From Veillonella nakazawae (GTDB lineage: Bacteria > Bacillota > Negativicutes > Veillonellales > Veillonellaceae), in contig NZ_AP022321.1 in NCBI RefSeq assembly GCF_013393365.1, positions 1,433,501 to 1,497,500 of the forward strand: 64,000 nt of DNA, in the 5' to 3' direction. The notes under the pieces were generated by a model. The model made no database searches and was not told the origin of the DNA. It saw only the letters and a program-made list of their open reading frames with translations. Positions 48,596 through 55,965 of the stretch are shown piece after piece. How positions within the stretch are numbered: the first letter of the stretch is position 1; every line of letters starts with the position of its first letter. Made by a program: the position numbers and the translations under genes.

Positions 48596-49575
48596 TAAAG
48601 TCCCTCCAACTTAGCTAACCAACATGTAAATTGATGATTTTCACCAACATTTGTAACCATAGGAATCCGATTACCACAGATACGCATAGCCCACTTGCAC
48701 CGTGGATTAAATGCACAACCTCGCGGTAAATCAAATAAATCTGGCGGTTGACCTTCAACGGCTTTTAACTCACCATGCCATTTACCTTGTGGCAGAGCGA
48801 GCAATAACCCTAATGTGTACGGATGGCGAGGTTCATTAAATATGCCCTCCACTGTAGCAGATTCAACACATTTACCAGCATACATAACCATAACGCGATC
48901 GCAAATTTGAGCGATAACGCGTAAGTTGTGAGAAATAAAGATAATCCCAATACCAGCCTCTACGGCTAATGTTTGCATAAGGCGTAAAATTTGTGCCTCT
49001 GTAGTAATATCAAGTGCTGTTGTAGGCTCATCACAAATTAAAATCTTTGGACGACCTGCTACAGCCATGGCGATACAAACGCGTTGGCGCATACCACCAC
49101 TTAACTCGTGAGGATATTGAGACAATCGTCTTTCCGGTGTAGAAAGGCCCATCTTCTTTAACAAGTCGATGGCGATAGCTCGTTCGTCATAATCCTCACC
49201 ATATGCATTAGTACGATGGATAACCTCATACAGTTGCTCCCCAATCGTCATGATTGGATTCAAAGATGTCATAGGATCTTGGAATACCATAGCAACAGTA
49301 GTACCGCGCAATTCATTCCAGTCATCTTCAGTGAATTCAAGGCAATCACTGCCATCAATCATAAATGTATCGGCTTTGATTTTTGTTTTACCATATGGTA
49401 GTAATCCCATTAATGAATTAACTAGCACTGATTTACCACAGCCGGATTCACCAACAACACCTAAAATCTCACCTGGTTGTAAGGAGATATCTTGATTGCG
49501 AATAACCCGTAAGGGGCCTTGGAAGGTATCAATGGTAATGGACACATTGCGCACATCAACAATTGCGTTATTCAT
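48595..49575 (-). CDS. oppD: Oligopeptide ABC transporter ATPase OppD/DppD
   Basis: 326 residues. Walker [11 protein letters not shown]-loop [19 protein letters not shown], signature [19 protein letters not shown], Walker [19 protein letters not shown] and C-terminal [13 protein letters not shown] with [15 protein letters not shown]. It pairs with OppF as the heterodimeric motor. Start overlaps the oppC stop (TAATG). Confidence 0.94.
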   Translation of the reverse strand: MNNAIVDVRNVSITIDTFQGPLRVIRNQDISLQPGEILGVVGESGCGKSVLVNSLMGLLPYGKTKIKADTFMIDGSDCLEFTEDDWNELRGTTVAMVFQDPMTSLNPIMTIGEQLYEVIHRTNAYGEDYDERAIAIDLLKKMGLSTPERRLSQYPHELSGGMRQRVCIAMAVAGRPKILICDEPTTALDITTEAQILRLMQTLAVEAGIGIIFISHNLRVIAQICDRVMVMYAGKCVESATVEGIFNEPRHPYTLGLLLALPQGKWHGELKAVEGQPPDLFDLPRGCAFNPRCKWAMRICGNRIPMVTNVGENHQFTCWLAKLEGL

Positions 49576-50474
49576 TATCTATCTCCTTCCTTAGGGTCTA
49601 ACACATTACGTAAGCCATCGCCAAGGAATGCGAAACCAAGCATGGTAACACTAATGGCAACAGCAGGAAAAATCAATTGGAACGGATAAGAGCGCATGCT
49701 ACTAATCCCTTCAGAAGCTAATACGCCCCAGCTCGCCATAGGTGCATTTACACCTAAGCCGATAAAACTAAGGAATGCTTCTGTAAAAATAGCCTCTGGG
49801 ATGGCCAATGTCAAAGTAATAATGATTGGACCTACACAGTTTGGCAAAATATGACGCAATAAAATGCGATATTTTGGAATGCCCATCGCTTCAGCAGCAA
49901 TGATATATTCTTCGTTTTTAACTTTCAAAATTTGACTACGTACGATACGGGCCATATTCAGCCAGTACGCAATGCCCAATGCTACGAAAATAGATGTTAA
50001 GCCAGGGCCAAGTACAACCATCAACAAAATTACATACAGTAAAAGTGGAATACCATACAATACATCTACCAGCCCCATCATGATGCGGTCAACCTTACCA
50101 CCAAGGTAACCTGCAATACCGCCATAGGTAACGCCGATAACAAGATTGATAAATGCCGCTACAAAACCGATGGTTAAGGAAATACGAGCACCGTACATAA
50201 CGCGAGTGTAAATGTCACGACCTAATGTATCGGTACCAAACCAATGACTAAAGCTTGGGCTTTGGTTCGCATCGATTAAGGATTGGTCCGCATAGGTATA
50301 CGGCGAAATTAGGGGGCCTAAAATAGCCAACACAATCATCACCAAAATGATGGTTGCCCCTACTACGGCCAAGCGATTTACCTTAAATCTCGCCCATTTA
50401 CTAGGACGTTTTATAAAGCTTGTAATTTCTTCTTGAGGGGTTCGCTCAATAGGTAAAAAATCTTCCTTATTCAT
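49575..50474 (-). CDS. oppC: Oligopeptide ABC transporter permease OppC/DppC
   Basis: 299 residues from ATG 50474 (GGAGGGG ahead); the longer frame from 50507 reads through the end of oppB. Six membrane helices; N-terminal OppC_N domain, HWFGTDTLGRDIYTRVMYG, and the EAA loop EEYIIAAEAMGIPKYRILLRH. It overlaps oppB by 8 bases. Confidence 0.93.
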   Translation of the reverse strand: MNKEDFLPIERTPQEEITSFIKRPSKWARFKVNRLAVVGATIILVMIVLAILGPLISPYTYADQSLIDANQSPSFSHWFGTDTLGRDIYTRVMYGARISLTIGFVAAFINLVIGVTYGGIAGYLGGKVDRIMMGLVDVLYGIPLLLYVILLMVVLGPGLTSIFVALGIAYWLNMARIVRSQILKVKNEEYIIAAEAMGIPKYRILLRHILPNCVGPIIITLTLAIPEAIFTEAFLSFIGLGVNAPMASWGVLASEGISSMRSYPFQLIFPAVAISVTMLGFAFLGDGLRNVLDPKEGDR

Positions 50475-51399
50475 CTGTCCCCTCCTCTGTCGTAACACGT
50501 GGATCAATTAATGGATAAATCATATCCACCAAGATATTAAGAAATACTACAAGTGCACTATAGAAAATCGTAATGCCAAGAATAACGGTATAATCACGGT
50601 TATAAATAGATGTTACGAAATACTGTCCAAGGCCTGGAATAGCAAAAATCGTTTCTACGATAAAGCTACCTGTCAAAAGGCTGGCAGCCAATGGGCCCAA
50701 ATAGGTAATAACTGGCAAAATAGCATTCCCTAACGCATGACGTGTCAAAATAGTCCAAGAACTCAAGCCTTTGGCGCGAGCTGTACGGATGTATTCTTGT
50801 TGGTACACATCAAGCAACCCACTGCGTGTTAAGCGTGCAATAAATGCCATCGGTTGTGCAGCTAACGTTAATACTGGTAGCACCATATAAGATGGACCAC
50901 GCCATAAGGCCACTGGGAACCAGCCTAGTTCAAAGCCCACCACATATACAAGAACGGCACCAATAATAAAGGTAGGCACAGAAATACCAATTGTAGATAA
51001 TATAGTTACCGCATAATCAACAATACCATTAGGGCGCATAGCACTAATAGCACCTGCTGCAATGCCACCTACTACAGCCACCATTAATGATAATAAGCCG
51101 AGCTGTGCAGAAATTGGGAATGCATCGCTGATAATATCGTTTACACTACGGCCTTCATACTTGTATGATGGTCCCAAATCACCAGTAATAACACCACCTA
51201 AATAATCACCATACTGCTTCCACACAGGATCATCAAGATGATACTTTGCTTCAATACTTGCTTTCACCTGAGGTGGTAATTTCTTCTCAGTTGTAAAAGG
51301 TCCCCCCGGAATTGCATGCATTAATGCAAATGTTACGGTAATGATGACCCATAAGATTATGATTGCGCCACCTAGGCGTCGAAACACATACCTTGTCAT
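50467..51399 (-). CDS. oppB: Oligopeptide ABC transporter permease OppB/DppB
   Basis: 310 residues from ATG 51399 with GGAGG 9 bases upstream; the GTG at 51405 is too close to the site. MTRYVFRRLGGAIIILWVII is the usual OppB start and AIPGGPF follows; the EAA loop is QEYIRTARAKGLSSWTILTRH. Six membrane helices. First gene of oppBCDF-hydrolase-oppA. Confidence 0.93.
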   Translation of the reverse strand: MTRYVFRRLGGAIIILWVIITVTFALMHAIPGGPFTTEKKLPPQVKASIEAKYHLDDPVWKQYGDYLGGVITGDLGPSYKYEGRSVNDIISDAFPISAQLGLLSLMVAVVGGIAAGAISAMRPNGIVDYAVTILSTIGISVPTFIIGAVLVYVVGFELGWFPVALWRGPSYMVLPVLTLAAQPMAFIARLTRSGLLDVYQQEYIRTARAKGLSSWTILTRHALGNAILPVITYLGPLAASLLTGSFIVETIFAIPGLGQYFVTSIYNRDYTVILGITIFYSALVVFLNILVDMIYPLIDPRVTTEEGTDE

Positions 51400-51433
51400 T
51401 GTCACTATCCTCCATAAAAAGTCTATCTGTTTT

Positions 51434-51470
51434 ATTATACTACATTATGAAGTTAATTTCATGAATTACA
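51434..51470 (-). promoter_or_regulatory. opp operon promoter with a CodY-like near-palindrome
   Basis: TATAAT on the minus strand at 51434-51439, about 35 bases before oppB. Upstream, around 51452-51468, is a near-palindrome read as GTTAATTTCATGAATTAC on the plus strand. It loosely resembles the CodY box (AATTTTCWGAAAATT), but the centre is off by one base. No clear -35. Confidence 0.35.
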
Positions 51471-51478
51471 TCATTACA

Positions 51479-51507
51479 TTTACAGAAAGCCCTACATAAC
51501 GTACAAT
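51479..51507 (+). promoter_or_regulatory. Promoter for the pdxY-like gene
   Basis: TTTACA (51479-51484) and TACAAT (51502-51507) are spaced by 17 bases. The start codon is at 51535 with GGAGGT at 51525. Confidence 0.5.
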
Positions 51508-51534
51508 AAAATATATAATATTTTGGAGGTGTCT

Positions 51535-52368
51535 ATGACAGAAGTACCTAGAGTCTTAACAATTCAAGACATGAGCTCCATCGGCCGTTGTGCCCTAACC
51601 GTTATGATCCCAATCATCAGCGCTATGCGTTGCCAAGCGGTTCCATTGGCAACAGCTGTATTGAGTAATCACTTAGAATATCCACACTACGAGTTCGTAG
51701 ATTTATCTGCACATATGAGAGATTTTATGGACTGCTGGGATAAAAACGAAATCGACTTTCACGCTATTGTAAGTGGTTTTTTAGCATCGCCAGAACAAAT
51801 TCATCTCGTGGAAGAAGCCATCGATCGCTTCGGTAACAATGGCCAAATGATTATCGTCGATCCTGCTATGGCCGATGATGGTCGCCTCTACTCTATTTAT
51901 ACACCTGATATGGTAGTAGCTATGCGCCAACTTGTTTCCAAAGCTCACATTGTAAAGCCTAATTACACGGAGGCTTGTTTCTTATTAGATATTCCATTCT
52001 CTACAGATCCTATTAGCGATGATGAATTGCGCGATCGTTGCAAAAGGTTGTACCAAATGGGACCTGACATGGTTATCATGACCAGCGTACCATCGGAAAC
52101 GCATGCGGTTATCGCTGTCTATGATGGGCCAACTGATTATTTAAAAACTTATGATATTCCTCTTATCCCTGTGAAAGCTACAGGAACTGGGGATATCTTT
52201 ACTGCTGTATTATCCGGTGCAGTAATGAGGGGATATTCACCTTATGATGCGGCAGAGTTAGCAATGAATTTTACTACCAAGGCGATTCAAGCCACAGTGG
52301 ATACTGTAAAATCAATGAAGCAAGGTGTAGCCTTTGAGCTAGTCTTGCCAGAATTAACTCAACTATAA
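51535..52368 (+). CDS. pdxY: Pyridoxal/pyridoxamine kinase, PdxY type
   Basis: 277 residues from ATG 51535, which has GGAGGT 5 bases upstream; the TTG at 51523 is too early. PfkB/ribokinase-like fold: VLTIQDMSSIGRCALTVMIP at the start, IVDPAMADDGRLYSIYTPD, KPNYTEACFLLDI and VKATGTGDIFTAVLSGA (the GTGD anion hole with catalytic Asp). It phosphorylates vitamin B6 to PLP. Operon with the DUF805 gene 21 bases later. Confidence 0.85.
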   Translation: MTEVPRVLTIQDMSSIGRCALTVMIPIISAMRCQAVPLATAVLSNHLEYPHYEFVDLSAHMRDFMDCWDKNEIDFHAIVSGFLASPEQIHLVEEAIDRFGNNGQMIIVDPAMADDGRLYSIYTPDMVVAMRQLVSKAHIVKPNYTEACFLLDIPFSTDPISDDELRDRCKRLYQMGPDMVIMTSVPSETHAVIAVYDGPTDYLKTYDIPLIPVKATGTGDIFTAVLSGAVMRGYSPYDAAELAMNFTTKAIQATVDTVKSMKQGVAFELVLPELTQL

Positions 52369-52389
52369 GCTATAAATAAAGGGGAACTT

Positions 52390-52974
52390 ATGGATTTACT
52401 CTATGTTGTATTACGAACACTACTCATATGTACTGTCGGTCTGCTCATTGCATTCCAAGGTCGACGTATGGGATTATCGATTTTTAATCTAACGGGACGG
52501 TTAAATCGACTACAATTTATCATATGCTTCATTGTTTTAATGATTTTATTTCACATCGTTCACTACATTGATGATGTATTCTTGGACTTTGTTGTTTCTT
52601 TACCTGCCTATTGGTTTACAAGGGTTGTTATATGGATTTTATTAGCATCCTTATTCCCATTATCCTGCATCTTATTTGGCCGTCGTATTCATGATATCGG
52701 CTTTAATGCTTGGGCAGGGATTCTATGGTCGGTAATCATCATTTTCATCAATACCTATTCTGCTGTATCGCCATTCAATTACTTGCTTGAACTTTTCGTA
52801 TGGCTCATAGGCTTCCTATTTTGGGTATTGCCTGGTCAGCCAGAACCGAATCAATATGGTAACCCACCATTTATGCCTGTAAATCGACCAACTTATGAGT
52901 CAATGCAACCGTCCATATCTCATAGGGAAAAAGAAATCCGCAAAACGGTGCGTAAACGACGTAAAAAACGATAA
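52390..52974 (+). CDS. DUF805 family membrane protein
   Basis: 194 residues with about four membrane helices. The motif LTGRLNRLQFIICFIVLMIL and CILFGRRIHDIGFNAWAGIL match DUF805, whose role is unknown. The tail is basic (KEIRKTVRKRRKKR). AAAGGGG precedes the ATG. Its terminator is split by the IS. Confidence 0.82.
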   Translation: MDLLYVVLRTLLICTVGLLIAFQGRRMGLSIFNLTGRLNRLQFIICFIVLMILFHIVHYIDDVFLDFVVSLPAYWFTRVVIWILLASLFPLSCILFGRRIHDIGFNAWAGILWSVIIIFINTYSAVSPFNYLLELFVWLIGFLFWVLPGQPEPNQYGNPPFMPVNRPTYESMQPSISHREKEIRKTVRKRRKKR

Positions 52975-53007
52975 CAAATTAATAAATAAAAAACGTATCT
53001 CTTCATA

Positions 53008-53032
53008 TGATATGTACCCATTTTCCTGGACA
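53008..53032. repeat. IS left terminal inverted repeat
   Basis: 25 bp beginning TGATATGTACCC and ending CTGGACA. It differs from the right end at three positions. Confidence 0.85.
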
Positions 53033-53043
53033 CATATTATTTA

Positions 53044-53889
53044 CTAGCCTAAACACATGGATGCTTCCCTGTATTTCACAGGGGGCATCCATTTTGTTTT
53101 TGCTTGAATCCTTTTGTTATTGTAATAGTTAATGTATTCTTCTATCGCTGCTGCAAAAGCATTAAAAGATGAATATTCTCTCTCAAAACCATAATATATT
53201 TCCGTTTTCAATCTACCAAAAAAGGTTTCCATCACAGAGTTATCATAACAATTTCCTTTTCGAGACATAGATTGAATAATACCATGTTCTTTAAGTGTTC
53301 TCCTAAAGTACTTATGTTGGTATTGCCATCCTTGATCAGAATGGAGGATTAATCCTGAAAGATTAGTAAACTTCTTAAATGCCTTATCTAACATACGAGA
53401 AATTTGTTCTAAGGTAGGACTTAATGCTAAGTCATAAGCAACAATCTCATTCGTATTCATATCTAAAATAGGCGACAAATAGCATTTTCCCCATGAGAAA
53501 TTAAATTGAGACACATCAGTAGTCCATTTTTGTAATGGTGCAGTTGTACTAAAATCTCTATTGACGATATTTTCTGCTACCTTACCGACTTTCCCTTTGT
53601 AAGAGTGGTACTTTTCTTTCGGTCGCTTTCCTGCGAGCCCCATAATATGCATAAGTCTTTGCACTCGTTTATGATTGACTACAAAGCCTCGATTAAGAAG
53701 CTCTTGATATACACGGCGTACACCATACCGACCTTTATGTTCTGTAAAAATCTTTTGAATTTCATCTTTTAGCTCTGTATTTCTTTTATCTACAAGATCT
53801 ACTTTAGTAAGTTCAAAATAATAGGTAGATTTGGACATTGGCATAGCTTTCAAAAGATACTTTAGTTGATAGCCTTGTTGGCGGAGCAT
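53044..53889 (-). CDS. IS3-family transposase OrfB, DDE integrase domain
   Basis: 281 residues. N-terminal HTH_21-like part (EIQKIFTEHKGRYGVRRVYQ), then the rve core with Asp125 (KWTTDVSQF), Asp185 (LILHSDQGWQYQ) and Glu221 (NCYDNSVMETFFGRLK), i.e. DD(35)E. It starts at ATG 53889 inside the end of orfA in the -1 frame. In this family OrfB is usually made as an OrfAB fusion by ribosomal frameshifting; here GAAAAAG about 20 bases upstream of that ATG is a possible slip site. Confidence 0.92.
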   Translation of the reverse strand: MLRQQGYQLKYLLKAMPMSKSTYYFELTKVDLVDKRNTELKDEIQKIFTEHKGRYGVRRVYQELLNRGFVVNHKRVQRLMHIMGLAGKRPKEKYHSYKGKVGKVAENIVNRDFSTTAPLQKWTTDVSQFNFSWGKCYLSPILDMNTNEIVAYDLALSPTLEQISRMLDKAFKKFTNLSGLILHSDQGWQYQHKYFRRTLKEHGIIQSMSRKGNCYDNSVMETFFGRLKTEIYYGFEREYSSFNAFAAAIEEYINYYNNKRIQAKTKWMPPVKYREASMCLG

Positions 53890-54431
53890 TTTGATGATCG
53901 CTGCTTTTTCGCCTTGAGTCGCGCAGCCTCTTTTTCTTCTCTCAAGGCAATCTCTTTTTTTATGACTTCATTTTCAGCTTTAATATAAGCATTTTCAGCT
54001 CGTAAGCGAACTAGTTCCTCATATTCACTTTCTTTGAGCTTTCGAGGTGAGATAGTCTTAGGTACTTTCATTTTGCAATCCTTTGGTGGTCGTCCTTTAG
54101 GTTTATTTATAAGACCATTGTATCCCAAAGTTTTGTATTTATGAACCCATTGATACAGCTGTCCAGTATTAATTCCAGCCATAACAGATACAGAACGTAT
54201 GGATTTTCCAAATAATACTTGGCATACTAATTCATATTTCTTCTCTGGAGACCAACGTTGATTATCTATACGATGCTTATTGATTTCTGGACCATTAAAC
54301 ATTTCTTGTTTAGCCCATTTTCTTATTTGATCATGAAAAGTATGCGGCAATACTCCGGTTGGTGTCTCTGGCCATTCACCTTGATGAAATAATTCAATTG
54401 CTTTTCTTTTAAATTCATAACTATATCTCAT
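53862..54431 (-). CDS. IS3-family OrfA, DNA-binding protein
   Basis: 189 residues from ATG 54431 with AAAGGGGG about 6 bases upstream; the longer frame would start in the terminal repeat. Two helix-turn-helix regions (MRYSYEFKRKAIELFHQGEW, and RSVSVMAGINTGQLYQWVHK) and a coiled coil/leucine-zipper-like part near the end (RLRAENAYIKAENEVIKKEI). This is the long OrfA type of the IS150 group. It recognises the IS ends and joins OrfB by frameshift. Confidence 0.9.
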   Translation of the reverse strand: MRYSYEFKRKAIELFHQGEWPETPTGVLPHTFHDQIRKWAKQEMFNGPEINKHRIDNQRWSPEKKYELVCQVLFGKSIRSVSVMAGINTGQLYQWVHKYKTLGYNGLINKPKGRPPKDCKMKVPKTISPRKLKESEYEELVRLRAENAYIKAENEVIKKEIALREEKEAARLKAKKQRSSKCSANKAIN

Positions 54432-54436
54432 GAAAA

Positions 54437-54470
54437 TACCCCCTTTACTGGTTGTCCAGTAAAGGGGGTA
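54437..54470 (-). promoter_or_regulatory. Hairpin hiding the orfA ribosome binding site
   Basis: Perfect 15-bp stem (54437-54451 with 54456-54470), TTGT loop. On the minus-strand RNA the AAAGGGGG site of orfA is in the 3-prime arm. RNA started outside the IS would fold and block translation, while RNA started inside the first arm could not. Outside-reading protection of this kind is known from other IS elements. Confidence 0.65.
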
Positions 54471-54477
54471 CATATCA
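54453..54477. repeat. IS right terminal inverted repeat
   Basis: 25 bp; reading inward on the minus strand it begins TGATATGTACCCCC and ends CTGGACA. It overlaps the hairpin above and is the sequence copied in the glpX terminator palindrome. Confidence 0.85.
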
Positions 54478-54589
54478 ATAAAGAGATACGTTTTTTATTT
54501 ATCACATGTCTTATTATATATAGTTCTTTATTACCTTAATAACTATACCATAATAATTTAAAAGAGTTTCAACCTGATTCTTTACAAAC

Positions 54590-55756
54590 TTAAGTCAATA
54601 ATATCAACTCTATTATAGTGCAAAGGATATAAGCAATGATAAACTTAACCTTTTGTTTGCGCGCTCTATCATCATCAGAAATCTTAAGTCTATTTTCTAG
54701 GAAGCGCTTATCCCGGATTTGCAACAATAAACGTTTAATACGTTCTTGACCTTCAGCGGCATTACACTCGCCGCTATCAGAGGTCAAGGTAGCTTGCTGC
54801 ATGAAGATGCGCCGATGGAGCTTGCGCATTTGAATCTTGATATTGTTATGAACAAACGCACTTTGCCACTGTTTTCTAGAGTCAAAATACATATATAAAT
54901 ATCGTGGTGTATTCATTAGTAGTAAAGAAAGAATAAAAATCCCCAAAGATATTAAGAAATATGTAGAGAATGAAAACTCTAGTGTTTCAGTTGGTAAGTA
55001 ATGATGCGCAAAGATAAAGGTAAGCCATACACCGATCGGCATCAAGAGCACTGCCGCAATATCAATGGATCGAAGCCAACTAGTACGAATTGGGACATCT
55101 GGCACCGTAAATGTATCTACTGGATCATGAAATGCATAATAATCTATTTGCAATACCGATTGACTAGTTTGAGGATTAGCTAAAAGTACAGGGCCTACAC
55201 TCCCTATAGAGCGTTCTGGCAAAGGTATAAACTTTTTAAGTTGCGTATTGGGTATTAAATCAAAGCGAATAATACCTTTTTTTTCAAAGCGTACGGTAGA
55301 TCCCTTTTCGCCTAATGCAATAGGATTAAAAAAGATGCCAAAAAGACTAAGGAACCAGTTACCTAGTAAGTGTAAGATGGAATTTAAAATAAATCCACCC
55401 GTATCTAAATTCTCTGTATCGAGCCGAATTGCAAAGGATGATGAGTAATCATCAAACCATAAGTCTTCTAAAGTAAATTCAGCGGTAATCACATTCCCCC
55501 ATTTAGTAATAATGGATAGGAATATTTGATTATTTGGTTCAAACTCAAAAGTTATAGAATAAAAGAACTTATGATTCCGAAGAGCAGCACGCAACATGCG
55601 ATTAACCACGTCTTCTTCTATAGATAACAAACGATGATCAAATAAATCTTGTTCTAAAGGTACTTGTTGAACAGGGCTTACCTTTTTCACCGTCGTATCA
55701 CTATCAGATAATGCTTCATCCACCAATGCTCGTAATTTGGTGAAGATTTTAGTCAT
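54590..55756 (-). CDS. Unknown multi-pass membrane protein
   Basis: 388 residues; I do not recognise the family. Residues 1-120 are soluble with beta strands (HKFFYSITFEFEPNNQIFLS). There is a hydrophobic segment near 124-150 (ILHLLGNWFLSLFGIFFNPI), a second soluble part, two helices (about 228-250 and 262-280), a basic cytoplasmic stretch with RKLHRRIFMQQ, and a C-terminal tail helix (VKFIIAYILCTIIELILLT). RBS GGAGGG. It is alone between the IS and cydDC. Confidence 0.6.
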   Translation of the reverse strand: MTKIFTKLRALVDEALSDSDTTVKKVSPVQQVPLEQDLFDHRLLSIEEDVVNRMLRAALRNHKFFYSITFEFEPNNQIFLSIITKWGNVITAEFTLEDLWFDDYSSSFAIRLDTENLDTGGFILNSILHLLGNWFLSLFGIFFNPIALGEKGSTVRFEKKGIIRFDLIPNTQLKKFIPLPERSIGSVGPVLLANPQTSQSVLQIDYYAFHDPVDTFTVPDVPIRTSWLRSIDIAAVLLMPIGVWLTFIFAHHYLPTETLEFSFSTYFLISLGIFILSLLLMNTPRYLYMYFDSRKQWQSAFVHNNIKIQMRKLHRRIFMQQATLTSDSGECNAAEGQERIKRLLLQIRDKRFLENRLKISDDDRARKQKVKFIIAYILCTIIELILLT

Positions 55757-55861
55757 AATCCCTCCAAGGGTAAAAAACAGCTTTTGATATACAAATTATA
55801 CCATATATTGCATGATTTATCGATAAAAGACTACTACATATACTATTAAATATAGGTATAC

Positions 55862-55896
55862 ATAAAGCCCCTTTTACATAGTAAAAGGGGCTTTAT
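55862..55896. terminator. Terminator after cydDC
   Basis: 16-bp perfect stem (55862-55877 with 55881-55896), AAAGCCCCTTTTAC and complement, loop of three. T-runs are short on both sides. It lies 70 bases after the cydDC stop. Confidence 0.7.
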
Positions 55897-55965
55897 TACT
55901 GCAGTTTAACATTCAGACTATTATAATTTAGTATTTATAATAGATAGTTTAATTGATATTTATTT

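Larger units (their letters stand above)
53008..54477 (-). mobile_element. IS3-family (IS150-like) insertion sequence, 1470 bp, apparently intact
   Basis: Ends are imperfect 25-bp inverted repeats starting TGATATGTACCC, 22 of 25 matching. A 3-bp ATA direct repeat flanks it (53005-53007 and 54478-54480). Two overlapping frames, orfA and orfB (-1 relation), encode a two-HTH protein and a DDE transposase with D, D, E present. Both frames are unbroken, so the element may be active. Confidence 0.9.
52988..54496. terminator. Bidirectional terminator split by the IS element
   Basis: Left arm 52988-53003 (A6-CGTATCTCTT) and right arm 54481-54496 (its exact complement, ending in T6) would form a perfect 16-bp stem with a 4-base loop CATA if the IS and one copy of the ATA target duplication were removed. 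It sat between the converging DUF805 gene and the 388-residue gene. With 1470 bp inserted in the loop it probably no longer terminates as one hairpin. Confidence 0.8.

Noticed and set aside
54432..54473. Longer orfA start within the IS terminal repeat
   Set aside because: It would read through the terminal repeat and the hairpin; ATG 54431 has a strong binding site.
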